DNA from: Bacillus sp. FJAT-42376
GTDB taxonomy: Bacteria; Bacillota; Bacilli; Bacillales; Bacillaceae
DNA length: 64,000 nucleotides
NCBI RefSeq assembly: GCF_003816055.1
Contig: NZ_CP033906.1
Location: forward strand, 1,116,001 to 1,180,000
Direction of reading: 5' to 3'
Shown here: positions 9,042 through 17,648 of the stretch, piece after piece
How the letters are laid out: every line of letters begins with the position of its first letter
How positions within the stretch are numbered: the first letter of the stretch is position 1
Program-made: the position numbers and the translations under genes
The notes under the pieces: generated by a model
Seen by the model: the letters and a program-made list of their open reading frames with translations, nothing else
The model's database searches: none
What the model was told of the DNA's origin: nothing

Positions 9042-9380
9042 ATGAAACTGAATTTAACTCCAGAAAAGGCCATTATGCTTGCAGAATCATATAAGAAAAA
9101 ATATAAAATATCCGGGAAAACTCCCACAAATACAGAGGAAGCAGTAAAATACTATGAGAATTTTTATAATGTTCAAGGCCCAGCGTGGTTAGTTATATCT
9201 GTATTAGATAATAAAATATTTGAGGGTGATGATGAATTTACTATTGTTGTATCTGACACTAAAGAAAAAGTTGAATTCTTTATTGATCATTCAGGAATAT
9301 CACATTATCCACATATCCCTCAACAAAGCGCAATGAGTGATGAAGAGTTTGAGGCTATTTTTGAAAATGATGAAGAATAA
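9042..9380 (+). CDS. Candidate immunity protein for the orphan cassette
   Basis: This 112-residue acidic protein (many Glu and Asp at the C-terminus) lies 17 bp after the metalloprotease-like tip, the same spacing as the first toxin-immunity pair. It begins MKLNLTPEKAIMLAESYKKK, which resembles small helical-plus-sheet immunity proteins, but I cannot name the family. AAGGATGGG precedes the ATG. A terminator follows at 9436-9483. It may be expressed from a local promoter to protect against kin using the second toxin tip. Confidence 0.6.
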   Translation: MKLNLTPEKAIMLAESYKKKYKISGKTPTNTEEAVKYYENFYNVQGPAWLVISVLDNKIFEGDDEFTIVVSDTKEKVEFFIDHSGISHYPHIPQQSAMSDEEFEAIFENDEE

Positions 9381-10248
9381 TCTCTAGAACTTAGAAGAAG
9401 GACAATATGGATCCAATTGAAAGCGGATATTAAATAGTGCCTAATACTACCTGAAAACGGGAAGTGGTAGGCACTTTTTTTAATAACTACAAATTTATTG
9501 CCCACGCCAAAAGGGGTTCTGTCCAGCCAGGATGATAAAACGGAGAAAAAAGATTATTTTCTCCAGTCTTTTAAATTGTGGAGGATATCTATATAATGCC
9601 GAAGAGATTAAATGAATCTGATCAACTAGAACAAAATCACTTTCCAATTATCGCTTTTTTCAACGCGGTTTCCTTTATCTATTTCTTATGATGGTATTGA
9701 TTTATTTCCAAACCGAGAGAATCAGCAGAGAAGGCGCCCATTGAAGCCGAAAAGTGTGACTTTAGGCGATAATTTGCGCTGATTTGAAGTGCTATTTCTC
9801 ACATCCCACCTTATACCCCAGCTACTTACAAACTCAGCAAATCGTTTATATTCCTTCGTTTCAAGAAATGTCTGTGTACTATTCATTTAAATACCTCTTC
9901 AAATTTGACTTAGTTGTCTTAGGGTGCTCTGAATCTTCTTCTAATTGGCTTTGTTTAGACTGGACAATATCTGCAATGACTGATTTCTCCGGGATGATTT
10001 GATTTTTTAAATGTGTGTTTCCTTTTATTTTTATAAGAAAAAATGGCCTTCTTTTTTAAAGGGGATTTTTAAACAATTGGAGTATTTAAAATGAAATGGG
10101 ATTTATAAGAAAAAATTTATAAATTTTTACTGCGGATGTGTCGATTTTGCTTATAAGGGTTCGTCGTCTTATTAGAAGCAGATATAATCTGTGAATATTG
10201 GAAGTAAATATCTAAAAAATCAGTTGCAAAGACAAGGAGGAAAATTTA
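9381..10248. other. Long intergenic region with toxin-locus fragments
   Basis: The region contains the terminator at 9436-9483, a 24-bp segment at 9521-9544 that recurs at 14417-14440, and a 31-bp piece at 9724-9754 resembling the AEKARIEAEK-coding part of the LXG linker. A 31-codon open frame at 9596-9691 follows GTGGAGGAT but is unrecognised. The rest is AT-rich and no other gene is evident. Confidence 0.6.
9436..9483 (+). terminator. Intrinsic terminator after second immunity gene
   Basis: AGTGCCTAATACTACC pairs with GGTAGGCACT (with a bulge) and is followed by seven T residues. Confidence 0.75.
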
Positions 10249-11061
10249 ATGTATTTTGTTACTTCAAAAGACGGAACGAAGATCGCCTATGACAAAGTTG
10301 GCCAAGGGCCAGCTCTCATCCTGATAGCAGGTGCCTTTAGCTACCGGAAATTTCCTCAGCAGGTGGAGCTGGCTAACTTGTTGTCCGAGTACTTCACGGT
10401 TTACAACTACGACCGACGCGGCCGAGGAGATAGCGGTGATACTAAGCCATATGATGTTGGACGAGAAATTGAAGATCTTCAGGCTTTGATTGTTGAAGCA
10501 GGTGGTTCGGCAAAGGTTTGGGGATTATCTTCGGGAGCTGTTCTTGCCCTGCTAGCTGCAAAGAAAGGGTTAAACATTACAAAATTGGCTCTGCACGAAC
10601 CTCCTTTTGTGGTTACAGCGGAGGACCGTAAGCCGCCGAAAGATTTTGTGAGGTATACTGCTGAACTTATTTCCAAGGATAAAAGGGCTGAAGCCATTAA
10701 GTACTTTATGACCAAGGGCATGGGGGCACCATCATTTGTTGTCAGCATGATGCGCATTATGCCGGGTGTGTGGTCTAAGCTTATGGCGGTTGCTCATACG
10801 CTTCCATATGATGCTGCTGTGCTGGATGGCTATATGGAAGGAAAGGAACTGACTGCTGAATGGTGGAGCAGTGTTACGATGCCAACGTTGGTATTAGAAG
10901 GGACAGAGAGCCCTGCATCTCTTCGTCATAGTGCTCAAGCATTGGCGAACGTACTCCCCAATGCAAAATTGTTGAGTAAAAAGGGTCTCGGTCATACTAA
11001 AAAGCTTGATACAAAAAAGATATCACCGGAGCTTACCGTATTTTTTACGGCTAATCACTAA
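10249..11061 (+). CDS. Alpha/beta-fold hydrolase
   Basis: This 270-residue protein has the alpha/beta hydrolase layout: DGTKIAYDKVGQGPALILIAG at the start with the oxyanion-hole strand, DRRGRGDSGD near residues 65-74, and the nucleophile elbow GLSSGAV near residues 94-100. A late Asp/Glu region (VLEGTES) and a His in LGHTKKL complete a plausible catalytic triad. No signal peptide is seen, so it should be cytoplasmic. AAGGAGGA precedes the ATG. It lies upstream of the YciI-sigma factor pair, but 155 bp separate them and a shared operon is only possible. The substrate cannot be predicted. Confidence 0.85.
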   Translation: MYFVTSKDGTKIAYDKVGQGPALILIAGAFSYRKFPQQVELANLLSEYFTVYNYDRRGRGDSGDTKPYDVGREIEDLQALIVEAGGSAKVWGLSSGAVLALLAAKKGLNITKLALHEPPFVVTAEDRKPPKDFVRYTAELISKDKRAEAIKYFMTKGMGAPSFVVSMMRIMPGVWSKLMAVAHTLPYDAAVLDGYMEGKELTAEWWSSVTMPTLVLEGTESPASLRHSAQALANVLPNAKLLSKKGLGHTKKLDTKKISPELTVFFTANH

Positions 11062-11215
11062 TTAGGCAAAAATTTTTACAAAAAAGTATGGAAAAAATAG
11101 TTTCGGTTGTTGATTTAACAGGCAGGTCTCCGTTGAATAAATAGAAGGGGATTTTTGATGCGATTTTACTCAATTAGAACGAAGCTTCAGCATAAAAAAT
11201 AGGAGGTTATGACTT

Positions 11216-11650
11216 ATGAGATTTATGATGATTGTAAAAGCGACTACAGACTCAGAGGAAGGAAAAATGCCTAGTCTGGAGCTTATTGAGGCGATGCAGA
11301 AGTATAACGAAGAATTGGTGAAAGCGGGTATTTTATTAGCAGGAGATGGACTACATTCTAGTTCAAACGGAATAAGGATTTCATATCCTGAACCAGGTGG
11401 TAAACCAAAGATTTTAGACGGGCCATTTACGGAGGCAAAAGAATTAATTGCGGGATATACCTTGATTGAAGTTAAATCAAGAGAAGAAGCTATTGAATGG
11501 GCATTAAGGATGCCAGATCCACATGGATTTGGGCAGGGAGAAATTGAGCTTAGGCAGGTATTTGATGCAGTGGACTTGACAGATAATCCGGAATTCCTGG
11601 AAAAAGAAGCAGCACTTCGCAAACATGTAGAGGAGCGAATAAAAGCGTGA
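11216..11650 (+). CDS. YciI/DGPF-domain protein, partner of ECF42 sigma factor
   Basis: This 144-residue protein has the YCII-related fold with the LDGPFTEAKELIAGYTLIEV signature (DGPF motif) in the middle. Such proteins are typically encoded immediately before sigma factors of the ECF42 group, exactly as here, where the stop codon TGA overlaps the GTG start of the next gene. AGGAGGT lies 10 bp before the ATG. Their biochemical function is not established; the tight coupling points to control of, or by, the sigma factor. Confidence 0.85.
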   Translation: MRFMMIVKATTDSEEGKMPSLELIEAMQKYNEELVKAGILLAGDGLHSSSNGIRISYPEPGGKPKILDGPFTEAKELIAGYTLIEVKSREEAIEWALRMPDPHGFGQGEIELRQVFDAVDLTDNPEFLEKEAALRKHVEERIKA

Positions 11651-12912
11651 GTTTGCCCCAAACACAACGAACAATTGAAGCGATATGGCGAATAGAATCT
11701 CCAAAACTCATTGCAAAGTTAACTGGGGTTGTACGGGATGTTGGTCATGCAGAGGATTTGGCACAAGATGCCTTGGTGATTGCTCTTGAAAATTGGCCGC
11801 ATGCCGGGATACCAGACAATCCTGGTGCATGGCTGATGACGACGGCGAAAAGGCGTGCGATTGATTTTTTGCGAAGAACGAAGATTCGTGACAAAAAGTA
11901 TGTAGAGATTGCTAGAAATACAGATTTATATACTGAGGAAGACATAGATCATGTTCTGGATGAGGAGATTGGTGACAATCTCCTTTGTCTGATTTTTATG
12001 ACCTGTCATCCAGTATTATCAAAGGATGCCAGAGTTGCCTTGACACTGCGACTGTTATGCGGACTTACCACGGAAGAAATAGCGCGTTCATTCCTCGTCG
12101 CGGAATCAACTATTGCTCAGAGAATTGTCCGTGCTAAGAGAACCCTTAACGAAAAAAAGATTCCCTTTGAGGTACCTCTTGGAGAGGAACTTAATAATCG
12201 CCTGTTGACCGTACTGGAAGTGGTTTACCTTATGTTTAATGAAGGATATTCAGCAACTTCCGGGAACTACTGGATTCGTCCTTTACTATGCCAAGAGGCA
12301 CTGAGACTGGGACGTGTCCTTGCCGAGATCGCACCTAATGAACCGGAAGTTCTTGGACTAGTTGCTTTAATGGAAATTCAATTTTCCCGGTTCAAAACTC
12401 GAGTTAATTCGAAAGGCGAACCTGTTCTTCTTATGGATCAAAACCGTGCAAAGTGGGATCAATTATTGATTCGCCGAGGTTTGGCAGCACTGGAGCGCAG
12501 CCGGAAGTTAGGGCGTTCACTTGGGCCATATTCATTGCAGGCAGCCATCTCTGCTTGCCATGCTCAGGCACCGACTCCAGAGGAGACAGATTGGCCGCGA
12601 ATTGCTGCTCTTTATGAAGCTCTTTCGATTGTAATGCCCTCGCCAATCGTAGAATTAAACCGGGCAGTTGCTATATCTATGGCATTTGGTCCGGACATTG
12701 GCATCCAGATTGTAGACGAGTTGAATGCTGACCCATCCTTAAAGAAATATCATCTATTGCCGAGTGTTCGCGGGGATCTTCTGGTGAAGCTAGGTCGTTA
12801 CGATGAGGCTCAGACAGAATTTAAACGTGCTGCATCACTAACCCAGAATGAACGTGAACGAACACTTCTGCTTAATCGCGCAATGGGATGTGGAAAAGGA
12901 ACATCTACATAA
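11647..12912 (+). CDS. ECF42-type RNA polymerase sigma factor
   Basis: This 421-residue protein begins with a sigma-70 region 2 (residues about 5-75, GHAEDLAQDALVIALENWP and WLMTTAKRRAIDFLRR), followed by region 4 with helix-turn-helix (LTLRLLCGLTTEEIARSFLVAESTIAQRI, about residues 135-170). The long extension of about 240 residues (LNNRLLTVLEVVYLMFNEGYSA ... WPRIAALYEAL) is characteristic of ECF42 sigma factors and has TPR-like helices. It starts at a GTG overlapping the stop of the YciI gene. No anti-sigma factor is encoded nearby, as usual for this group, and likely targets are the flanking YciI genes. Confidence 0.85.
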   Translation: MSLPQTQRTIEAIWRIESPKLIAKLTGVVRDVGHAEDLAQDALVIALENWPHAGIPDNPGAWLMTTAKRRAIDFLRRTKIRDKKYVEIARNTDLYTEEDIDHVLDEEIGDNLLCLIFMTCHPVLSKDARVALTLRLLCGLTTEEIARSFLVAESTIAQRIVRAKRTLNEKKIPFEVPLGEELNNRLLTVLEVVYLMFNEGYSATSGNYWIRPLLCQEALRLGRVLAEIAPNEPEVLGLVALMEIQFSRFKTRVNSKGEPVLLMDQNRAKWDQLLIRRGLAALERSRKLGRSLGPYSLQAAISACHAQAPTPEETDWPRIAALYEALSIVMPSPIVELNRAVAISMAFGPDIGIQIVDELNADPSLKKYHLLPSVRGDLLVKLGRYDEAQTEFKRAASLTQNERERTLLLNRAMGCGKGTST

Positions 12913-13029
12913 AATTTTTTCCCATCCTTGTCGATTACCTCGTTCCTTATTCGTCGTGTGGGTAAAGGAAGGGTTGAGCAGCCTATTCTGCTCGTCATTT
13001 CTTCCAACTTAAACGAGGAGGCGAAAGCA

Positions 13030-13464
13030 ATGAGGTTTTTATTGATTATCAAAGCTACAGAGTACTCCGAGGCAGGACTAGCCGGCGGAAAGGATTACCG
13101 AGAGGCGATGATTTCGTATAAGAAGTCACTGGCTAAAAAAGGTGCACTTCTTGCCGATGAAGAGCTTCAACCAAGTTCAATCGGGTTAAGAATAACGTAT
13201 CCAATGAAAGGTGAAAATCCACAGGTATTGGCTGGCCCGTTTCCGGTAAATCAAGACCTTATCATGGAATATATGCTGATTAATGTGAGTTCGGAGGACG
13301 AGGCACTAAACTGGGCGCTAAGAATGCCGGTTCCAAAGGTGAGAGGCAAGTACGAGATAGAATTGCGAAGATTAAAAGAGAAACTAGAGTCCATACAAGA
13401 CCCTGGAATAAAGGCGATGGAAGCCTCTTTACAAGATCAGCTTAATGTGTTGAAAAATTTATAA
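13030..13464 (+). CDS. Second YciI/DGPF-domain protein
   Basis: This 144-residue paralogue of the 11216-11650 product starts MRFLLIIKATEYSEAG and keeps the same layout, with LAGPFPVNQDLIMEYMLINV in place of the DGPF motif. The start at 13030 follows GAGGAGGCG; the frame is open upstream to 12928 but without a better site. It lies just after the sigma factor gene, so the locus carries DGPF proteins on both sides of the regulator, consistent with the sigma factor activating such genes. Confidence 0.8.
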   Translation: MRFLLIIKATEYSEAGLAGGKDYREAMISYKKSLAKKGALLADEELQPSSIGLRITYPMKGENPQVLAGPFPVNQDLIMEYMLINVSSEDEALNWALRMPVPKVRGKYEIELRRLKEKLESIQDPGIKAMEASLQDQLNVLKNL

Positions 13465-13550
13465 TGTCAATTAGGTAAGTTTATTTGTTTTATTCAAGAA
13501 AAGATTTTCCAGGCAGTACATAAACCCTATGAAAAGGAGCGTGTGTAAAA

Positions 13551-13892
13551 ATGAACCAAGAAATAACTGATTTTATTGATGCATTAAACGAACCTTGGCA
13601 GGGAGAACTTGCCACTAATCTGCGGGAGGCCGTACATCAGGCCATACCAGATGTACATGAACGCATTCAATACAAAAAGCCACATTTTCTAAAGAACGGA
13701 AAGTACGCTGCTGTTATCTCGATATCTAAAGCAGCAGTCAGCTTTACCATTTTTAATGCCGTCACATTGAATCTTCCGGAAGGCATGTTCGATGGACCTC
13801 CAGAAAGAAAGACAATGAAGCTCCGTAAAGGGGATGCGGTTGATTTTGAACAGCTTGTCTTATTAATTAGTCAAGCCTCAGAAGCGCTTTAA
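13551..13892 (+). CDS. DUF1801-family protein
   Basis: This 113-residue protein has the DUF1801 pattern: an N-terminal helical part followed by VHERIQYKKPHFLKNGKYAAVISISKAAVSFTIF and a C-terminal helix ending QLVLLISQASEAL. Proteins of this family have an unknown role. AAAGGAG precedes the ATG. It is the last gene of the hydrolase-sigma factor island and is followed by a terminator. Confidence 0.75.
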   Translation: MNQEITDFIDALNEPWQGELATNLREAVHQAIPDVHERIQYKKPHFLKNGKYAAVISISKAAVSFTIFNAVTLNLPEGMFDGPPERKTMKLRKGDAVDFEQLVLLISQASEAL

Positions 13893-13934
13893 TTACAATT
13901 CAATTCTATAAATGATTGGATGTAAATATTAAGA

Positions 13935-13977
13935 AACCCAGCTAATCTTCTCGTGTGAAGATAGCTGGGTTTTTTAA
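13935..13977 (+). terminator. Intrinsic terminator after DUF1801 gene
   Basis: AACCCAGCTA and TAGCTGGGTT pair around an inner ATCTTC-GAAGAT stem, followed by TTTTTT. Confidence 0.85.
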
Positions 13978-14021
13978 AGTTAGATGGGATGAAATCAGTG
14001 GAGTTTATCGCCTATAGTGAT

Positions 14022-14268
14022 AGCCGAAAAGAACAAGCCATAATAAGAAAAAATATGGGACGGCGTCAAAACATTCGCCGGCAAATTCAGCGGCTACTAT
14101 GACTCCGTCCGGGCGACCACAGGCGTCGATCCCGTCACCTGCCTCAAACTATCCAAAGCCGAGCGCGTAGCCGCAGTGGCCATGGCAGCCGCAGGCTTCA
14201 TCCCCTTCGTCGGCTGGGCAGGCCGGGTGATTAAATGCGGAATCGTAATCATCAAAACCGAAAAATAA
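14022..14268 (+). pseudogene. Decayed remnant of the LXG toxin linker
   Basis: About 247 bp are clearly homologous to the linker and pre-toxin region of the LXG toxin (5955-6200): the segment encoding DSVRATTGVDPVT is still readable, but the copy begins in mid-codon context with stop codons, carries many substitutions (for example VTCLKLSKAERVAAVAMAA), and ends abruptly in a stop. It is not a functional gene. Its position 8 kb downstream of the active toxin indicates that the toxin locus once extended further and was split. Confidence 0.8.
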
Positions 14269-14552
14269 TTAAGATAATACATGGAGTAATTATATTGATA
14301 GAACCTGTATACGAATATCATAGTCGGGGTTATCTATAATCATAAATTTAATTGGTATGTGACTGATAGAGAGTTATGGTTTTTAGATTGCAAAAAATTT
14401 TATGAAGCAGTTATCAGGACAGCCAGAATGATAAAACGGAATCCCGTATTTTATGAAAAAAAGAATCCATTTTGAAAAATGATGGTTCAAAATGGATTCT
14501 TCTTCAGCCTATTAAGTTTCGGTTTTATACCATCTTTGCTCTTAAAGTAAAA
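14269..14552. other. AT-rich remnant region before beta-lactamase
   Basis: The stretch has the 24-bp sequence at 14417-14440 shared with 9521-9544 and, near 14464-14500, an inverted repeat (AATCCATTTTGAA and TTCAAAATGGATT) followed by CTTCTTC, which may terminate transcription from the left. No gene is seen. Confidence 0.5.
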
Positions 14553-15476
14553 TCACTTGAAAGCATTCAGTGCGACCTTGGCCGCTTTTGCTATAAGTTC
14601 ATTATCATAGGTGGCATCCTTGGTATCACGGGTGGATAGAATCGCGATGATGATGGGATCTCTGTTCGGCGGCCAGATGACCGCGATATCGTTTCGCGTT
14701 CCGTAGTCGCCTGCTCCGGTTTTATCGCCGACTTCCCATCCTTTAGGAACAGCCGCACGGATCAGCTCGTCTCCAGTCGTATTCCTCCGCATCCAATCTG
14801 TTAGGATTGCTCGCTTCTCATTCGGGAGAACGCCATCGACCGTGAAAGCCTTGAGGCTGGTGGCAAGTGCTCTTGCTGTACTTGTATCACGGATGTCTCC
14901 TGGGATGGCGGTGTTTAAATCAGTCTCGAAGCGGTCAGCTTCGGTGACATGGTCGCCAATTTCCCTCAGTCCTTTTTCGAAGCCGTTAGGTCCGCCAAGC
15001 TTCTGCAATAAAAGGTTCGCGGCGGTATTATCGCTGTATCGAATTGCAGCATCGCAAATTTCCCTAAGGGTCATCCCGGTATCCACGTGCTGCTCTGTGA
15101 TTGGGGAATACGTGACCAGGTCATCTTTGGTGTAGGTGATGACCTCGTCCAGGCTGTCAATCGGGTTTTGCTTTAGCAATACCCCTGCGGCCAAAGCCTT
15201 AAAGGTGGATGCATAGGCGAACCGTTCATCGGGCCGATAGACCACCGTGCGATTTGTACCGGTGTCGATTGCATAGACGCCGAGCCGGGCATCAAACTGT
15301 TTCTCAAGCTGCCCGAACTTTTGGCGAGTTGCATGACTTGTACGGTTTGTTTGTTCTCCTATTTCTTTTGCCTCGGTCTGCTTTAATCCTTCTCCAAAAG
15401 GGCTTAAACTTACAAGACTTAAACTTAATAATCCAACACTCATCCATATTTCTAGCATGCTCACACTTTTCACCAT
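14553..15476 (-). CDS. Class A beta-lactamase
   Basis: This 307-residue secreted serine beta-lactamase shows all class A motifs: S90-T-F-K93 (acylating Ser and general base Lys), S148-D-N150, E184 in the omega-loop RFETDLN, and K252-T-G254. The N-terminal 36 residues have a hydrophobic core ([17 protein letters not shown]) acting as a signal peptide without an obvious lipobox. The start at 15476 follows GGGAGGAC; the frame is open to 15533 but without support. No blaR/blaI genes are adjacent. An inverted repeat ATGAAC-N8-GTTCAT lies at 15555-15574 in the upstream region. Confidence 0.92.
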   Translation of the reverse strand: MVKSVSMLEIWMSVGLLSLSLVSLSPFGEGLKQTEAKEIGEQTNRTSHATRQKFGQLEKQFDARLGVYAIDTGTNRTVVYRPDERFAYASTFKALAAGVLLKQNPIDSLDEVITYTKDDLVTYSPITEQHVDTGMTLREICDAAIRYSDNTAANLLLQKLGGPNGFEKGLREIGDHVTEADRFETDLNTAIPGDIRDTSTARALATSLKAFTVDGVLPNEKRAILTDWMRRNTTGDELIRAAVPKGWEVGDKTGAGDYGTRNDIAVIWPPNRDPIIIAILSTRDTKDATYDNELIAKAAKVALNAFK

Positions 15477-15554
15477 GATCCGTCCTCCCATGAGTTGATA
15501 ATGTTGGTTCCATTCCAGTCTGAGTCGATCCACTTAATCACATAATAAACACGG

Positions 15555-15574
15555 ATGAACGGTGCAATGTTCAT
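15555..15574. promoter_or_regulatory. Inverted repeat upstream of beta-lactamase
   Basis: ATGAAC and GTTCAT are separated by 8 bp, 79 bp before the beta-lactamase start. It could be an operator, but no regulator can be assigned. Confidence 0.3.
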
Positions 15575-15696
15575 ACTGTTCCGTCTCTATCATTCGTAAA
15601 TTTCTATTTTGATTAAGTTCTATAGATGTAGAATAGCCCCAACAGTTTCTTTCCGGCCTTAAGCAGTTAGTTGAACGCTTACATTTCCATAGTGAG

Positions 15697-15725
15697 TTGA
15701 CGATAGTCTAATTAGACTCTATACT
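15697..15725 (+). promoter_or_regulatory. Sigma-A promoter of the esterase-padR operon
   Basis: TTGACG at 15697-15702 and TATACT at 15720-15725 are separated by 17 bp, an excellent match to a housekeeping promoter. The spacer holds the palindrome AGTCTAATTAGACT. Confidence 0.75.
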
Positions 15726-15744
15726 AGCATAGTCTAACCAGACT
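15705..15744. promoter_or_regulatory. Paired palindromic operators, probable PadR sites
   Basis: AGTCTAATTAGACT (15705-15718) and AGTCTAACCAGACT (15731-15744) are two 14-bp palindromes with centres 26 bp apart. One sits between the -35 and -10 boxes and the other over the transcription start, so binding would repress. The operon encodes a PadR-family protein as its second gene, the natural candidate. Confidence 0.65.
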
Positions 15745-15768
15745 ATTATGTAAAGGGATGAAGATTAA

Positions 15769-16611
15769 ATGATAAAATCTTTCTTAATGTTAGGTCAATC
15801 AAATATGGCAGGCCGGGGATTCTTGCATGAGGTAGACCCTATCTATAATGAAAAAATAAAAATGCTCCGCAACGGACAGTGGCAAATGATGACAGAGCCT
15901 ATTAATTATGACCGCCCTGTTGCTGGTATAAGTCTGGCAGCATCTTTTGCAGAGGCGTGTTCGAAAGCAAACCCTGATGAAGAAATTGGTTTGATTCCCT
16001 GTTCGGAAGGCGGCAGTTCCTTGAACGATTGGCATCCGCAGGGTACTCTTTTCCGACATGCTTTGTCTGAAGCTCGATTTGCTCTTGAAACGAGTCAAAT
16101 TTGCGGCATCCTTTGGCATCAGGGTGAAAGTGACAGCCACAATTCTCTGTATGAAACGTATTATGAAAAGCTATCTCTTATCATGGAAACTTTGCGTAAA
16201 GAATTAAACCTTCAAGATGTCCCATTAATCATTGGTGAGCTGGGTGACTTCTTAGGGAAAACAGGTTTCGGAAAGTACTCATCTCAGTTTCAGGAAGTCA
16301 ACGAACAGTTACGTCGATTCGCTCATGAGCAGCAAAATTGTTATTTTGTATCGGCAGAAGGCCTGACTTCCAATCCGGATGGTATTCATTTGAACGCCGT
16401 TTCCCAACGGAAATTCGGCTATCGCTACTTCAAAGCTTTTTCCGAAAAACGTCATATCTTAGAGCCTCTACCTGATGAAAATCAGTCACTAGAAATAAAA
16501 CGTACCTATTCGAAGACTGAACAAATCTATCTTCACAGTCTGAATTTGGCTCTCGGGAAAATCACATACGCTGAATTTGAAGCACAGATGGCAAAGGTGA
16601 TGCAGCCATGA
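15769..16611 (+). CDS. SGNH-type acetylesterase (SASA/DUF303 family)
   Basis: This 280-residue protein begins FLMLGQSNMAGRG, the block I motif of carbohydrate or sialate O-acetylesterases with nucleophile Ser11, followed by the block LWHQGESDS near residue 120 and the C-terminal NPDGIHLNAVSQRKFGYRYF with the catalytic Asp/His pair. No signal peptide is present, so it is likely cytoplasmic. A C-terminal extension of about 50 residues (SKTEQIYLHSLNLALGKITY) is not part of the core. The stop codon overlaps the ATG of a padR gene. The substrate is unknown. Confidence 0.82.
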   Translation: MIKSFLMLGQSNMAGRGFLHEVDPIYNEKIKMLRNGQWQMMTEPINYDRPVAGISLAASFAEACSKANPDEEIGLIPCSEGGSSLNDWHPQGTLFRHALSEARFALETSQICGILWHQGESDSHNSLYETYYEKLSLIMETLRKELNLQDVPLIIGELGDFLGKTGFGKYSSQFQEVNEQLRRFAHEQQNCYFVSAEGLTSNPDGIHLNAVSQRKFGYRYFKAFSEKRHILEPLPDENQSLEIKRTYSKTEQIYLHSLNLALGKITYAEFEAQMAKVMQP

Positions 16612-17153
16612 TTCCCTTACTCATTCTTGGCTTACTTATTCAAAACCCCGGCGCTCATGGATACGAACTCTTAAGTTTAATGGAAAAACGGCATTATAAA
16701 TATATCGTTAACTTTACGAAAGGATCCTTTTATTACAATTTGCAGCAGCTTAAAGAAAAAGGGTTGATTGAAGAAACACATCAAATACGCCCAAACAGCA
16801 ATCGTGAAATTCATCCCTTCAAAATCACGTCTTTAGGAATAGAAGAATTTGAAAAATTAATGTCCAAATATGGAACGAAATCCGAGTATGTAAACCTATC
16901 AATTTATGGGGCATTACTCTTTGCGGATGTATTCGATAAAAATAAATTATTGGAATTCATCCAATCCCAAATGGATCAAACGGAAGCCAGAATTGCTCTT
17001 CTCGATGAGTACTTAGCTAATACGAAGGAATTGCCTGGCAAGATGGATTATTTTCGCCGCATGAACGAAAATTCCCGTTCTCATCATTTAGTGAACTTAA
17101 AATGGTTTGAAGAATTGAAGGCAGACATAGAAGAAGCTGAAGCTGCTGTATAA
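16608..17153 (+). CDS. PadR-family transcriptional regulator
   Basis: This 181-residue protein has the PadR winged helix at residues 1-80 (LLILGLLIQNPGAHGYEL, FTKGSFYYNLQQLKEKGLIE, then a wing with FKITSLGIEEFEKL) and a C-terminal Vir-like helical dimerisation region with YFRRMNENSRSHH. Its ATG overlaps the stop codon of the esterase gene. It probably represses its own operon by binding the paired AGTCTA palindromes at 15705-15744, possibly relieved by an unknown aromatic or sugar-ester ligand. Confidence 0.85.
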   Translation: MIPLLILGLLIQNPGAHGYELLSLMEKRHYKYIVNFTKGSFYYNLQQLKEKGLIEETHQIRPNSNREIHPFKITSLGIEEFEKLMSKYGTKSEYVNLSIYGALLFADVFDKNKLLEFIQSQMDQTEARIALLDEYLANTKELPGKMDYFRRMNENSRSHHLVNLKWFEELKADIEEAEAAV

Positions 17154-17163
17154 ATAAAAACGA

Positions 17164-17203
17164 TCATCACCTATCCGCATTGGAATGGATAGGTGATTTT
17201 TTA
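17164..17203 (+). terminator. Intrinsic terminator after padR
   Basis: ATCACCTATCC and GGATAGGTGAT pair around CGCATTGGAAT and are followed by TTTTTT. Confidence 0.85.
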
Positions 17204-17306
17204 TGTTTTCTGGAGATGGATTTGTACTCTCAGCACTAGATTGGTCAGAAGGTTAACCTGATGAAATCATTCAAGCTTTAAGAACAAATGAATCATTTTA
17301 GAAAAA

Positions 17307-17408
17307 AGGCTCTATCAAAGCCTGATGTTGATTTTTAATACCAGTTGATTGAAGTGGAAAGCGAGCGCCTGTAACGGAAATCAACAGCCAAGTTTAATAG
17401 AGCTAAAA
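17307..17408. mobile_element. Short copy of dispersed palindromic element
   Basis: About 100 bp with imperfect inverted ends: the left end GGCTCTATCAAAGCC and right end TTTAATAGAGCT match the ends of the longer element at 54626-54810. The interior (GTTGATTGAAGTGGAAAGCG and GGAAATCAACAGCC) keeps the inner inverted repeat but lacks most of the GC-rich centre. Confidence 0.65.
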
Positions 17409-17648
17409 AAGTAATTTGGATGTATTAAGGGCACTATTTTTGTGAAAAGCACAATCCCCCTATTTTCTATTTATATAAGTTCCCCTTCTCTCTATTTTTT
17501 GTATTAAAATGGAATTTAAGGGTTTTCTTACAGAAAGACCGGGGTAAATAAAATTGTTTCAAAAGATATACATAAAACAATTCTTCCGGCTATATCATCC
17601 CTTTCACAAACAGCTGCAGAAGCCTCATGGGGAAAAGAAGGAGCAGAA
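17409..17648. other. Intergenic region before Cys-rich membrane protein
   Basis: AT-rich, no gene seen. Near 17525-17560 there are promoter-like A/T tracts but no clear pair of boxes. AAGGAG at 17638-17643 serves the next gene. Confidence 0.4.

Noticed and set aside
9784..10002. 72-codon open frame
   Set aside because: No ribosome-binding site, unusual composition with many Ser, Phe and Tyr, and located in a decayed region.
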